From Diaminobutyricimonas aerilata (lineage in GTDB: Bacteria; Actinomycetota; Actinomycetes; Actinomycetales; Microbacteriaceae): 64,000 nt of DNA. Position 1 is the stretch's first letter; each line of letters begins with the position of its first letter. The stretch is taken from contig NZ_PGFF01000001.1 of assembly GCF_002797715.1 (NCBI RefSeq), positions 2,007,304 through 2,071,303 on the forward strand, in the 5' to 3' direction. The notes under the pieces are model-generated. The model made no database searches and was not told the origin of the DNA. It saw nothing but the letters and a program-made list of their open reading frames with translations. Position numbers and translations under genes: made by a program. Positions 10,992-20,213 of the stretch are shown here, piece by piece.

Positions 10992-12181
10992 CGGGTGCTC
11001 CCCTGCTTGCGAGCGAACGACAGCACGACGCCGATCGCCACCATCGTCGTCACGAGCGCGGATCCGCCCGCGGAGATGAGCGGCAGCGGCACACCGAGCA
11101 CGGGGAGCAGCCCGAGGACCACGGCGATGTTGACGAACGCCTGACCGACGACCCACACCATGACCGAGGCGCACGCGACGCGGGCGAAGATGTCGGTGGT
11201 GTGCCGGATGACCCGCACGAACGCGATGGTGAGCACGACGAACAGCAGCAGCACGACGATGGCGCCGATCATGCCGAGCTCCTCGCCGATGATCGCGAAG
11301 ATGAAGTCGTTGTCGGCCTCGGGCAGCCAAGACCACTTCGCCTTCGAGTTGCCGAGTCCGACGCCGAAGAACCCGCCGGAGGCGAGGGCGTAGAGGCCGT
11401 GTTGCGGCTGCCAGCCGAGGTCGTTGTAATAGTCGCCGCCGTACCCCTCGAGCCACGCGTTGATGCGTCGCATGCGCGAGTCGCTCGCCATCGTGGCGAG
11501 CACGCCGAGCACGGCGATGGCGCCGACCGTCACGCCGAGGTGCTTGAGCCGCATGCCGCCGAAGAACAGCGCGCCGATCACGAGCAGCAGCATGATGATG
11601 GCGGTGCCGAGGTCGTTGCCGACGAGCACGAGGCCGATCGAACCGCCGGCGACGGGCAGGATCGGGAGCACGAGCTGTCGCCAGTCGTGCAGCACGTCCT
11701 GTTTGCGCGTGAGGATGAGCGCGAGCCAGATGACCAGGCCGAGCTTCACGACCTCCGACGGCTGCAGCGTCGCGAAGCCGAGGTTGAGCCAGTTGCGGTT
11801 TCCCTGGTGGTCGACGCCGAGCGGGGTGAAGACGACGAGCACCTGCAGACCGACGCCGATCAGCACGGCGTGCCACGCCCAGCGCTTCCAGAACGACACG
11901 GGCATGCGGGAGGCGAGCAGCATGAGCGGAACACCGAGCAGCGCGAAGAGCCCCTGCCGCGCGGCGGCGCCGAAGAAGTCGCCCGTCGCGGCGTAGTTCT
12001 CGATCGCCGACGACGACAGCACCATCACGAGCCCGAAGGCGACGAGGAACAGGGTCGTGCCGAGCAGGAGGTAGTAGGTCGAATTTCCGGTCTCGAAGAG
12101 ACGTCTCACCCGTACGAACGCCGCGGGCGCCGAGGGGCCGTCAGCTGCGGTGCTCGCCGGTCCCGGTCTGGTCGTCGTCAT
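10988..12181 (-). CDS. ftsW: septal peptidoglycan polymerase FtsW
   Basis: 397 residues, SEDS-family glycosyltransferase that polymerises lipid II at the septum together with FtsI. About ten hydrophobic segments are seen. The family stretch GVDHQGNRNWLNLGFATLQPSE near residues 120-140 and the loop GLGNSKAKWSWLPEADNDFIFA are present, as is the C-terminal PLPLISAGGSAL. ATG at 12181 has GGGAG at suitable spacing; a GTG at 12190 has no separate ribosome site. Either start overlaps the end of murD. Confidence 0.95.
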   Translation of the reverse strand: MTTTRPGPASTAADGPSAPAAFVRVRRLFETGNSTYYLLLGTTLFLVAFGLVMVLSSSAIENYAATGDFFGAAARQGLFALLGVPLMLLASRMPVSFWKRWAWHAVLIGVGLQVLVVFTPLGVDHQGNRNWLNLGFATLQPSEVVKLGLVIWLALILTRKQDVLHDWRQLVLPILPVAGGSIGLVLVGNDLGTAIIMLLLVIGALFFGGMRLKHLGVTVGAIAVLGVLATMASDSRMRRINAWLEGYGGDYYNDLGWQPQHGLYALASGGFFGVGLGNSKAKWSWLPEADNDFIFAIIGEELGMIGAIVVLLLFVVLTIAFVRVIRHTTDIFARVACASVMVWVVGQAFVNIAVVLGLLPVLGVPLPLISAGGSALVTTMVAIGVVLSFARKQGSTR

Positions 12182-13661
12182 GCGCTCCACTCCCGAGGTA
12201 CTCGTGCACGGCGGCCGTGAAGCGCCGACCCCGGTCCGCGTAGTCCGCGAACTGGTCCATCGAGGCCGCAGCCGGAGCGAGGAGCACCACGTCGCCGGCT
12301 CGGGCCGCCCGCGCGGACAGCCTCACCGCCTCCGTCATTACCCGTCCAGTGTCGGTCTCCGTCACCTCGAACAGGGGCAGGGCGGGCGCGTGTCGCGCGA
12401 AAGCCTCAACCACGGGTTGACGGTCGACGCCGATGACCACGGCCGCGGAGACCCGCTTCGCGTGCGCACGGACGAGCGGCGCGAGGTCGACGCCCTTGAG
12501 CAACCCGCCGACGATCCACACCACCGAGCCGAAGGAAGCGAGCGACGCGGCGGCCGCGTGCGGATTGGTGGCCTTGGAGTCGTCGACCCACCGCACCCCG
12601 TCGCGTTCCGCGACGTGCTGCGTGCGATGCGCGTCGACCGAGAAGGCGGCGAGGGCCCTGCGGATGACCGGGGCCGGCACATCGAGCGACCGGGCGAGGG
12701 CGGAGGCGGCCAGCACGTCGGCGACGAGGTGCGGCGCGCGCAGCCCGACCGGTTCGAGGTCGTCGAGCGTCGTGAGCTCGATCGCGGAGTTCCGCCGGTC
12801 GTCGAGGAACGCACGGTCGCAGAGGATGTCCTCCACGAGGCCGAACTCGCTCGGCCCCGGCATGCCGAGCCCGAACCCGATGGCACGGCACCCCTCGATG
12901 ACCTCCGCCTCTTCGACGAACCCGCGAGTGACCTCGTCTGCGGTGTTGTAGACGGCCGCGATGCGCGTGTTCTGGTACACCTTGGCCTTCGCGGCGCGGT
13001 ATGCCGCCGCTCCGCCGTGCCAGTCGAGGTGGTCGTCGGCGATGTTGAGACACACCGAGGCCCACGGCGTCACCTCTCCACCGGGATTGCGGTGCATCCA
13101 GTGCAGCTGGAAGCTCGACAACTCGACGACGAGCACGTCGAAGCCCGCGGGATAGCGGACGACGTCGAGCACGGGTGTGCCGATGTTGCCGCACGCGGCG
13201 ACCCGGCGCCCGTCGGCGGCGATCATGGCCGTGGTGAGCTGCGTCGTCGTGGTCTTGCCGTTCGTGCCCGTGACGAGCACCCATTCGGCCGGGGTCCCGG
13301 TCTTGTCGCGCACGCGCCAGGCGAGCTCGATGTCGCCCCAGATCGGCACGCCGAGCGCCTCGAGGTGCGCGATGCGCTCGTCGTCGGGACGGAACCCGGG
13401 CGAGACGACCGCGAGTTCCGGCGCGAACGCGTCGAGGTCATCCACATCACCTCGCTCGGCACCGATGACGGCGAGCATCTCGCCGGTGCGCTCGTCGACG
13501 CTCTCGGCGAGCACGAGCACGCGGGCACCGAGCTCGACGAGCGTGTCCGCCACGGAGAACCCGGTCTTGCCGGCGCCGAGCACGACGACGCGCAGGCCCG
13601 CCCAGTCGGCGTTCCAGCTCGTGAGTGCGGCCAGCCGCGCGGCGTTCAGAGCGACAGCCAT
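12141..13661 (-). CDS. murD: UDP-N-acetylmuramoyl-L-alanine--D-glutamate ligase MurD
   Basis: 506 residues, ATP-dependent cytoplasmic ligase that adds D-glutamate to the stem peptide. The NAD-like N-terminal loop VVLGAGKTGFS, the ATP loop VTGTNGKTTTTQL, and the carbamate-lysine region are present. It is slightly longer than typical MurD (about 440-480). The ATG at 13661 overlaps the end of mraY by 16 nt with no clear ribosome site, so translation is probably coupled. The stop lies inside the ftsW start region. Confidence 0.95.
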   Translation of the reverse strand: MAVALNAARLAALTSWNADWAGLRVVVLGAGKTGFSVADTLVELGARVLVLAESVDERTGEMLAVIGAERGDVDDLDAFAPELAVVSPGFRPDDERIAHLEALGVPIWGDIELAWRVRDKTGTPAEWVLVTGTNGKTTTTQLTTAMIAADGRRVAACGNIGTPVLDVVRYPAGFDVLVVELSSFQLHWMHRNPGGEVTPWASVCLNIADDHLDWHGGAAAYRAAKAKVYQNTRIAAVYNTADEVTRGFVEEAEVIEGCRAIGFGLGMPGPSEFGLVEDILCDRAFLDDRRNSAIELTTLDDLEPVGLRAPHLVADVLAASALARSLDVPAPVIRRALAAFSVDAHRTQHVAERDGVRWVDDSKATNPHAAAASLASFGSVVWIVGGLLKGVDLAPLVRAHAKRVSAAVVIGVDRQPVVEAFARHAPALPLFEVTETDTGRVMTEAVRLSARAARAGDVVLLAPAAASMDQFADYADRGRRFTAAVHEYLGSGAHDDDQTGTGEHRS

Positions 13662-14761
13662 TCGAGATAGAACAGTCCGACGCCCGCGGCGACGAAGAGT
13701 CCGGAGATGATCCAGAAGCGCACGACGATGGTCACCTCGGCCCAGCCCTTGACCTCGAAGTGATGGTGCAGAGGGCTGGCCAGCCAGATGCGCTTGCCCC
13801 CGGTGAGCTTGAAGTAGGTGCGCTGGATGATGACCGTGCTCGTGCAGACGATGAAGAGTCCGCCGATGAGGATGAGCAGGAGTTCGGTGCGCGAGAGCAT
13901 CGCGAGGGCGGCGAGCACTCCCCCGAGCCCGAACGATCCGGTGTCCCCCATCATGATCTGCGCGGGCGAGGTGTTCCACCAGAGGAACCCGATGAGCGAG
14001 CCGACGACCGCGGCGGCGACGGTCGCGAGATCGAGCGGGTCGCTCACGGTGTAGCAGCGGTCGAGGTTCTCGCGCACGACCGTGGCGCAGTCCTGGTTGA
14101 ACTGCCAGAACCCGATGATGATGTACGACCCGATGGCGAAGATCGACGCCCCGGCGGCGAGGCCGTCGAGCCCGTCGGTGAGGTTGACCGCGTTGGTGGT
14201 CGACACCGAGATCGCCGCCGCGAGCAGCACGACGAGGATGACGCCGAGGGTCGTGCCGAACACCGCGGTGAAGTCGAACGGCAGGTCGCGCACGAAGGAG
14301 ATGTGCGTCGACAGGGGCGTGAGACCGCGGGAGTCGTGCACGGTGAGGGCGATGACCGCGAAGACCGCGCTGATGACGAGGGTGAGCGCGATCTTCCACG
14401 GGCCGGGCAGCCCGAGGCTGTTGCGCTTGCGCACCTTGATGAAGTCGTCGAGGAATCCGACACCGCCGAGCGCGACCATCATGAACATCGCGAGCGACGC
14501 CGACGGCGTGACGTTGAGGTCGGAGATGGTCTGGCCGACCATCGCCGAGACGAGCTTGCCCACGAAGTACCCGAGCACCGACCCGGTGACGAAGACCACC
14601 CCGCCCATCGACGGCGTGCCGCGCTTGACCACGTGGGTCGTCGGGGTGTCGGCGCGGATGAACTGACCCAGTCGCAGGCGACGGAACGCGCGCGCGAAGA
14701 GGGGCGTGAGCAGCAGGGTGAAGAGGGCGGCGAAGGCCGCGGCGACGAGGAGCGCGATCAC
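13646..14761 (-). CDS. mraY: phospho-N-acetylmuramoyl-pentapeptide transferase MraY
   Basis: 371 residues, polytopic membrane enzyme that transfers phospho-MurNAc-pentapeptide to undecaprenyl phosphate (lipid I). About ten transmembrane helices are seen. The catalytic motifs GFLDDFIKV, AVNLTDGLDGLA and MGDTGSFGLGG are present, and the C-terminal PLHHHFE triad is intact. The GTG start at 14761 overlaps the murF stop by 4 nt. Confidence 0.97.
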   Translation of the reverse strand: MIALLVAAAFAALFTLLLTPLFARAFRRLRLGQFIRADTPTTHVVKRGTPSMGGVVFVTGSVLGYFVGKLVSAMVGQTISDLNVTPSASLAMFMMVALGGVGFLDDFIKVRKRNSLGLPGPWKIALTLVISAVFAVIALTVHDSRGLTPLSTHISFVRDLPFDFTAVFGTTLGVILVVLLAAAISVSTTNAVNLTDGLDGLAAGASIFAIGSYIIIGFWQFNQDCATVVRENLDRCYTVSDPLDLATVAAAVVGSLIGFLWWNTSPAQIMMGDTGSFGLGGVLAALAMLSRTELLLILIGGLFIVCTSTVIIQRTYFKLTGGKRIWLASPLHHHFEVKGWAEVTIVVRFWIISGLFVAAGVGLFYLEWLSL

Positions 14762-16164
14762 GGTGTGAGCCCGCCCAGCCGGTCGCCGAGGAAGCGCAGA
14801 CCGGCCGACTTCGAGGACTTCACGAGCACGACGTCCCCCGCTCGCAGTTCGTCACGCAGCACAGCGTAAGCGGCGTCCGCGTCGGCGACGAATCGGGACT
14901 CGCCGTCCCACGATCCTTCGAGTCCGGCCGCGTTGTGGATGTGCCGCGCACCGTGACCCACGACGATGAGCTGCGAGATGTTGAGCCGCACGACGAGCCG
15001 GCCGAGTCGGTCGTGTTCCTCGTCGGCGAACTCCCCCAGCTCGGCCATCTCGCCGAGGACGGCGAACGAGCGCCCCTCGGGGGGCGTGATCTGGGCGAGC
15101 GTCTTCAGGGCCGCGGCCATCGAGTCGGGACTCGCGTTGTAGGCGTCGTTGATGACCACGACGCCGTCTTCCCGCGGCAGCACCTCCATGCGCCACCGCT
15201 CGGCGCGGGCGACCGCTTCGATCGCCTCGACGGCGGGCTCGAGCGGCACGCCGAGCTCGGACACGACGGCGAGGGTGGCGAGCGCGTTCATGACGTGGTG
15301 CTCACCGAGGATGCGCAGGGCGACGGTCCGCCGCGTCCCGCCCGCGTGCAGTTCGAAGGTCGTGCCGCTCGCCGAGGCCGCGATGTGGTCCGCCCGGGTC
15401 TCGGCGTCGTTCGAGAGCCCGAACCAGTGCACCCGCCCGGGGGCGAGCGCACTCATCGCGGCGACCCGCGGGTCGTCGGCGTTGAGCACCGCGACGCCGT
15501 CGGCGCCGAGCGCCTGCACGAGTTCCGACTTGGCGCGCTGGGTCGCCTCCACCCCGCCGAACTCGCCGGCGTGGGCGAGACCGACCTTGAGCACGACCGC
15601 GATGTCGGGGCGTGCGATCGCGGCGAGCCGGGCGATGTGGCCGATGCCGCTCGCCCCCATCTCGACGACGAGGTACTCGGTGTCGTCGTCGATCATGAGC
15701 ATCGAGATCGGCGCGCCGACGTGGTTGTTGAACGACTCGCGCGGTGCCACGGTGCGCCCGTGGGCGCCGAGCGCGGCGGCGAGCAGGTTCTTGGTGGTGG
15801 TCTTGCCGTTCGAGCCGGTGATCCCGACGACGCGCATCCGCCCGCGCGAGCGCACTCGGCGCACGATCTCCGTCGCGAGCGCGTGCAGGGCGGCGACCCC
15901 GTCCGGCACCACGACGACCGGAGCCGTCACCTCGGGGTCGCGTTCCGCGACCACGAGCGCCGCCCCCGCGTCGACCGCGGCGGGGGCGAACAGGTGTCCG
16001 TCGGTGACCTCTCCGGGCAACGCGAAGAAGATCGACCCGGCGGTCACGCGGCGCGAGTCGGTCTCCACGGTCCCGTCGACGAGGGCGTCGGCCGCGCTGT
16101 CCGCGGGCAGCACGAGACGCCCGCCGACGATGTCGGCGATCTCCTGGAGCGCGAGAGCGATCAC
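14758..16164 (-). CDS. murF: UDP-N-acetylmuramoyl-tripeptide--D-alanyl-D-alanine ligase MurF
   Basis: 468 residues, adds the D-Ala-D-Ala dipeptide to the UDP-MurNAc tripeptide. The ATP loop ITGSNGKTTTKNLL near residue 110, the motif AYNASPDSM and the C-terminal Mur-ligase domain are seen. The GTG start at 16164 overlaps the murE stop (GTGA). The vancomycin-type target dipeptide is therefore likely conserved. Confidence 0.96.
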   Translation of the reverse strand: MIALALQEIADIVGGRLVLPADSAADALVDGTVETDSRRVTAGSIFFALPGEVTDGHLFAPAAVDAGAALVVAERDPEVTAPVVVVPDGVAALHALATEIVRRVRSRGRMRVVGITGSNGKTTTKNLLAAALGAHGRTVAPRESFNNHVGAPISMLMIDDDTEYLVVEMGASGIGHIARLAAIARPDIAVVLKVGLAHAGEFGGVEATQRAKSELVQALGADGVAVLNADDPRVAAMSALAPGRVHWFGLSNDAETRADHIAASASGTTFELHAGGTRRTVALRILGEHHVMNALATLAVVSELGVPLEPAVEAIEAVARAERWRMEVLPREDGVVVINDAYNASPDSMAAALKTLAQITPPEGRSFAVLGEMAELGEFADEEHDRLGRLVVRLNISQLIVVGHGARHIHNAAGLEGSWDGESRFVADADAAYAVLRDELRAGDVVLVKSSKSAGLRFLGDRLGGLTP

Positions 16165-17705
16165 CAGCCGGCCTCTCTCAGCGCGTCGCGGGCGAGCTGT
16201 CGCGCCGAGTACGGCGTGCGGACGCCGCGGATGTCGCGGTAGTCCTGGTGTCCGGGGCCGGCCCACAGGATCGAGTCACCCTCGCCGGCGAGCGACACCG
16301 CGAAACGGATCGCCTCCTCGGGCGGGCTGACCTCGTAGATCTCGGGCTGGTGCTCGGCGAGCCGTGCGCCGTCGAGGAGCGTGCGGCGGATCGACGCCGG
16401 ATCCTCGAATCGCGGGTGGTGGTCGGTGATCACGAGGATGTCGGAGCCCTCGGCTGCGACCCGGCCCATGTCGTGCCGCTTGGTTGCATCCCGGTCGCCG
16501 TCCGCGCCGAACAGCATGATGACCTGGCCGGGCGTGAAGCGGCGTACCGCATCGAGGGTGTTCAGGAAGGCGTCGGGACTGTGCCCGAAGTCGACGTAGA
16601 CGCTCGGCCCGCGATCGCCCGAGACCCGCTCCGTGCGACCCGGGAGGTACGCGTCGATGCCGCCGTGCGCATCCAACGCCTGCCCGATCGCGTCGAGGTC
16701 GAAGCCCGCCTCGACGAGCATGACGATCGCGAGGGCCGCGTTCCAGGCCATGTGGCGTCCGATGAGGGGCACGCGGGTCTCGAGGGAACGCCCCTCGGGG
16801 CCGGTGACGCGGAAGCCGGTGTACGCCGCCTGCTCGTCGAGCACCTCGACGAACCAGTCGGCGCGGTCCTCGGCGCGGGACGAGATGGTGCACACGGGGA
16901 TGCGCGCCTCGTCCACGACGCGGCGACCCCACTCGGTCTCGAGGGAGACCACGCCGCGGTCGGCGCGATCCGGATCGAAGAGCGGGAGCTTCGCGCGGAA
17001 GTACTCCTCCATGTCGGCGTAGTCGTCGAGGTGGTCGTGGCTGAGGTTGGTGAACCCCACGACGTCGAACTCGATCCCGTCGACCCGGTGCCGGCTGAGC
17101 GCCTGCGCGCTCACCTCGAGGGCGACGGCGCGCACCCCGCTCTCGCGCATGCGGGCCAGCAGCGCGTGCATCTCGCTCGCCTCGGGCGTGGTGAGGCGAC
17201 TGACGACCTTGAGATCGCCGATGTGCCGTTCCGCCGTGGTCGACAGGCCCGTCACGAGTCCGAGCTGGGTCAGCATGCCGGCGAGCAGGTACGACGTCGA
17301 GGTCTTGCCGTTCGTGCCGGTCACGCCGAACAGCAGGGGCGGGTGCTCCCGCGTGCGATAGACCCAGGCCGAGAGTTCTCCGAGCGCCTCGCGGGGCGAG
17401 TCGACGATGAGCACGGGCAGTCCGGATTCGGCGGCGAGCTCGGCGCCGGCCGGGTCGGTGACGACGGCGACGGCACCCCGCTCGGCCGCGCGGGAGGCGA
17501 AGCGGGCGCCGTGGGTGTTGGCGCCGGCGACGCCGACGTAGAGGTCGCCGGGCTCGACCTCCTCGGAGTTGAGGGTGACGCCGGAGATCTCGACGCCCGC
17601 GACGGTGCCCCGGGTCTCGAGGGAGAACTCGGCGACGAGTTCGGCGAGGGAGCGGGGAACCGGGTGCTCAGGGCGCAGCACCGGGGGGATCCGACCGGAC
17701 GACAC
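16161..17705 (-). CDS. murE: UDP-N-acetylmuramoyl-dipeptide--diamino acid ligase MurE
   Basis: 514 residues, adds the third amino acid of the stem peptide. The ATP loop GVTGTNGKTSTSYL and the Mur-ligase core are intact. At the place where meso-diaminopimelate enzymes carry DNPR, this protein has D-H-H-P-R (about residues 428-432, bases 16410-16424). That may point to another diamino acid such as ornithine, diaminobutyrate or lysine, which are known in Microbacteriaceae; this is inference. The GTG start at 17705 lies 29 nt after the ftsI stop and has only a weak purine-rich site. Confidence 0.94.
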   Translation of the reverse strand: MSSGRIPPVLRPEHPVPRSLAELVAEFSLETRGTVAGVEISGVTLNSEEVEPGDLYVGVAGANTHGARFASRAAERGAVAVVTDPAGAELAAESGLPVLIVDSPREALGELSAWVYRTREHPPLLFGVTGTNGKTSTSYLLAGMLTQLGLVTGLSTTAERHIGDLKVVSRLTTPEASEMHALLARMRESGVRAVALEVSAQALSRHRVDGIEFDVVGFTNLSHDHLDDYADMEEYFRAKLPLFDPDRADRGVVSLETEWGRRVVDEARIPVCTISSRAEDRADWFVEVLDEQAAYTGFRVTGPEGRSLETRVPLIGRHMAWNAALAIVMLVEAGFDLDAIGQALDAHGGIDAYLPGRTERVSGDRGPSVYVDFGHSPDAFLNTLDAVRRFTPGQVIMLFGADGDRDATKRHDMGRVAAEGSDILVITDHHPRFEDPASIRRTLLDGARLAEHQPEIYEVSPPEEAIRFAVSLAGEGDSILWAGPGHQDYRDIRGVRTPYSARQLARDALREAGW

Positions 17706-17734
17706 GGGTGGTTCTTCTCTCTCCCGCGCGCTCC

Positions 17735-19498
17735 TCACCAGGTGAGGGGGATGGCCGGCGCGGGCTGGGTCGAGGGCGGCACCCGGAAGGTCGTGAGCGT
17801 CTTGCTCATGATCTTGCCGAAGGTCGGGGCCGCCGCGGAGGACGTCTTTATCGTATCCGGCAGGCCGAGGGTCACGACGACGGCGTACTTCGGGTCCTCC
17901 GCCGGAGCGAGGCCCGCGACGGAGACGATGCGGTCCGAACCGTACCCGCTTCCGTCCGAGCGCGCGACTTCGGCGGTGCCGGTCTTGGCGGCGACACGGT
18001 AGCCCGGCACCTTGATGAGCTTGCCGATGGGCGTGTCGGTCACCGTCTTCTCGAGCACCGAGACGATCTGGTCGGCGGCCGAGCCCGAGACGACCGGGAT
18101 CGGCGTGCTGTCGGGGAGGTCCGTGATCGTGCCGTCCGGCAGCTCGCAGCCCTCGACGAGGGTGAGCGGCATGCGCGTGCCGTCGTTGCCGAGAGTCTGG
18201 TAGATCGCCGCGACCTGCGCGGAGGTGGCCGCGACACCCTGCCCGAACATGATGTTGAAGTTGCTCAGGCCGTCCCAGTCCTGCGGCTCGCGGAAGAGTC
18301 CGGCCGACTCGCCGTTGAACTGCACGGCCGTCTTCTCGCCCACCCCGAACTTGCGCATGTACTCGTAGCGCTGCTGCGCGCTCATGCCCGACTGCTGCAC
18401 GAGGGTCGAGATGCCCGTGTTCGACGAGTTCGCGAGGGCGCCCGCCATCGTGTAGTGGATGTCGCCGTGCGCCCACGCGTCGGTGAGCCGCTCCCCCGTC
18501 GGGGTGGTGAACCAGCCGGGCGCCGTGATGCGGGTGGTGGGCGAGATGAGCCCCTGGTCGACGAGCATGGCCATCGACATCGCCTTGAACGTCGATCCCG
18601 GCTCGTACGGGATCGCGAACAGGCGGGAACCCGTGATGAGGCCGCCGTCGGCGTCCTTCGGGGCGTTGTTCACATCGTTGGGGTCCATCGCCGGGTAATC
18701 CGCGGCGGCCATGATGTGGCCGTCCTCGACCCGCACGACGACGGCGGTCGCCCAGTCCGACCCGGTCGCGATCGCCTGCTCGGCGAGGGCCTGCTGCACG
18801 AACCACTGCAGGTCCGAGTCGATCGTCAGGCGGACGGTGCCGCCGTCCTTCGCCTCGTCGGTGACGACGGTGCTGCCGGGCAGCCGCACGCCGTCTTCGC
18901 TCTTCTCGTAGACCGCGCTGCCGTCGGCGCTCGCGAGGCACGCGTCCTCGGTCATCTCGATGCCCGCCTGGGGACCGTCGGTGCCGATGTTGCCCACGAG
19001 GTTGCCGGCGATCGAGCCCTGGGGGTAGATCCGCTCGGAGACCGGCTCGAAGTAGATGCCGGCGATGTCGAGGTCGCGCACGGCCCGGAACGTCGCGGTG
19101 TCGATCTTCTTGGTGAGGTACGCGAAGTTCGACTCCGGATCGGCGGTGAGCGCGGTGACGAGCTCGTTCACGTCCTGGCCGGTGAGCGCGGCGATGTCGG
19201 ACAGGTTGGTCATGAGGTCGTCGTCGACCCCGTGGGTGCCGAGCATGACCTTCGGTGAAACGGTGATGTTGTAACGGGTGACCGTGTACGCGAGTTCGGT
19301 GCCGTTCGCGTCGACGATCGCACCGCGCGTGCCGTAGGTGCGGTCGGGCACCGAGCGCTTTCCCTGCGACTCGGCGTTGAGGTCGTTCGCCTGCACCATC
19401 TGGATGTCGACGAGGCGCACGACGAAGACGGCGAAGACGGCGAAGACGATGAGCATCGCGATGGAGAGTCGGGCGCGGGTGCTGCGACGTGCTTTCAC
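17735..19498 (-). CDS. ftsI: septal transpeptidase FtsI / PBP3
   Basis: 587 residues, class B penicillin-binding protein that cross-links septal peptidoglycan. One N-terminal membrane anchor (about 11-30) precedes the dimerisation domain and the transpeptidase domain. The active-site motifs are STFK (302-305, catalytic serine 302), SSN (357-359) and KTG (504-506). The GTG start at 19498 has a GGAG site. It pairs functionally with FtsW, encoded in the same cluster. Confidence 0.96.
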   Translation of the reverse strand: MKARRSTRARLSIAMLIVFAVFAVFVVRLVDIQMVQANDLNAESQGKRSVPDRTYGTRGAIVDANGTELAYTVTRYNITVSPKVMLGTHGVDDDLMTNLSDIAALTGQDVNELVTALTADPESNFAYLTKKIDTATFRAVRDLDIAGIYFEPVSERIYPQGSIAGNLVGNIGTDGPQAGIEMTEDACLASADGSAVYEKSEDGVRLPGSTVVTDEAKDGGTVRLTIDSDLQWFVQQALAEQAIATGSDWATAVVVRVEDGHIMAAADYPAMDPNDVNNAPKDADGGLITGSRLFAIPYEPGSTFKAMSMAMLVDQGLISPTTRITAPGWFTTPTGERLTDAWAHGDIHYTMAGALANSSNTGISTLVQQSGMSAQQRYEYMRKFGVGEKTAVQFNGESAGLFREPQDWDGLSNFNIMFGQGVAATSAQVAAIYQTLGNDGTRMPLTLVEGCELPDGTITDLPDSTPIPVVSGSAADQIVSVLEKTVTDTPIGKLIKVPGYRVAAKTGTAEVARSDGSGYGSDRIVSVAGLAPAEDPKYAVVVTLGLPDTIKTSSAAAPTFGKIMSKTLTTFRVPPSTQPAPAIPLTW

Positions 19499-19550
19499 GG
19501 CGGCTCCAGGATCGGGTCAGCGGGTCGTCGGGAAGGGGATCGTCGGGAGG

Positions 19551-20213
19551 TCAGCGGGTGACCGGAGAGGGGATGCCGCCGCCGGCCGCGGGGGCCGAGG
19601 CCCCGGCGCCCGGTGTCGCGTCGCCCGCTGCACCGGCGCTCGGTGCGACCGTCCCGGGTGCGACCGTGCCCGGTGCGACGCCTCCGCTTGCGGGAACGCC
19701 CGGAGCCGCGCCATCCGCCGCCCCCGTCCCCGTTGCGATGCCGGTGGCGATCGGCAGATCGCCCACCAGCGCGTTGCCGACGAGGTTACCGGCGGCGTCG
19801 ACGATTCCGGCGTCCGCCGCGCTGGCGGGAGTCGCATCCCCCGTGACCGCACCGGTCTGGAGGCTGAGGAGCGCCTGGTGGGTGTTGCTCACCATGCCGA
19901 GCTGCGCGGCGGCGGCCGCGAGGTACTGGGTCGAGCCGAAGAGCAGATCCTTCTCGGTCAGCTCCTCGACGTCCCGCTCGGCCTCCCGCTGGAGCACCTG
20001 CAGCTCGGAGATCCGGTAGGCCCCCTGGGAGACCGCCATGCTCAGCAGCAGCTGGGCGAGCAGGATGACGAAGATGCCGGCGACGCCGACCACCGCGTAG
20101 GCGACCTTCGGGCGCGCCCGGCGCTGTTCGCGGGTGGGCACGATCTCGATGTGCGGACGCGGCGCCTCGGCCGGGCGGCGCAGCGGGCGGACAAGGGCGG
20201 GGGCGGCGCTCAT
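19551..20213 (-). CDS. ftsL: FtsL-like division protein with a long low-complexity tail
   Basis: 220 residues. One transmembrane helix (about 38-60) is followed by a short coiled-coil segment (about 62-85), as in FtsL, which joins FtsQ and FtsB in the divisome. The call rests on this topology and on its place between rsmH and ftsI. The last 100 or so residues are Ala/Gly/Pro/Thr-rich with a repeated GTVAP unit, so the protein is about twice the usual FtsL length. ATG at 20213 overlaps the rsmH stop (ATGA). Confidence 0.8.
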   Translation of the reverse strand: MSAAPALVRPLRRPAEAPRPHIEIVPTREQRRARPKVAYAVVGVAGIFVILLAQLLLSMAVSQGAYRISELQVLQREAERDVEELTEKDLLFGSTQYLAAAAAQLGMVSNTHQALLSLQTGAVTGDATPASAADAGIVDAAGNLVGNALVGDLPIATGIATGTGAADGAAPGVPASGGVAPGTVAPGTVAPSAGAAGDATPGAGASAPAAGGGIPSPVTR

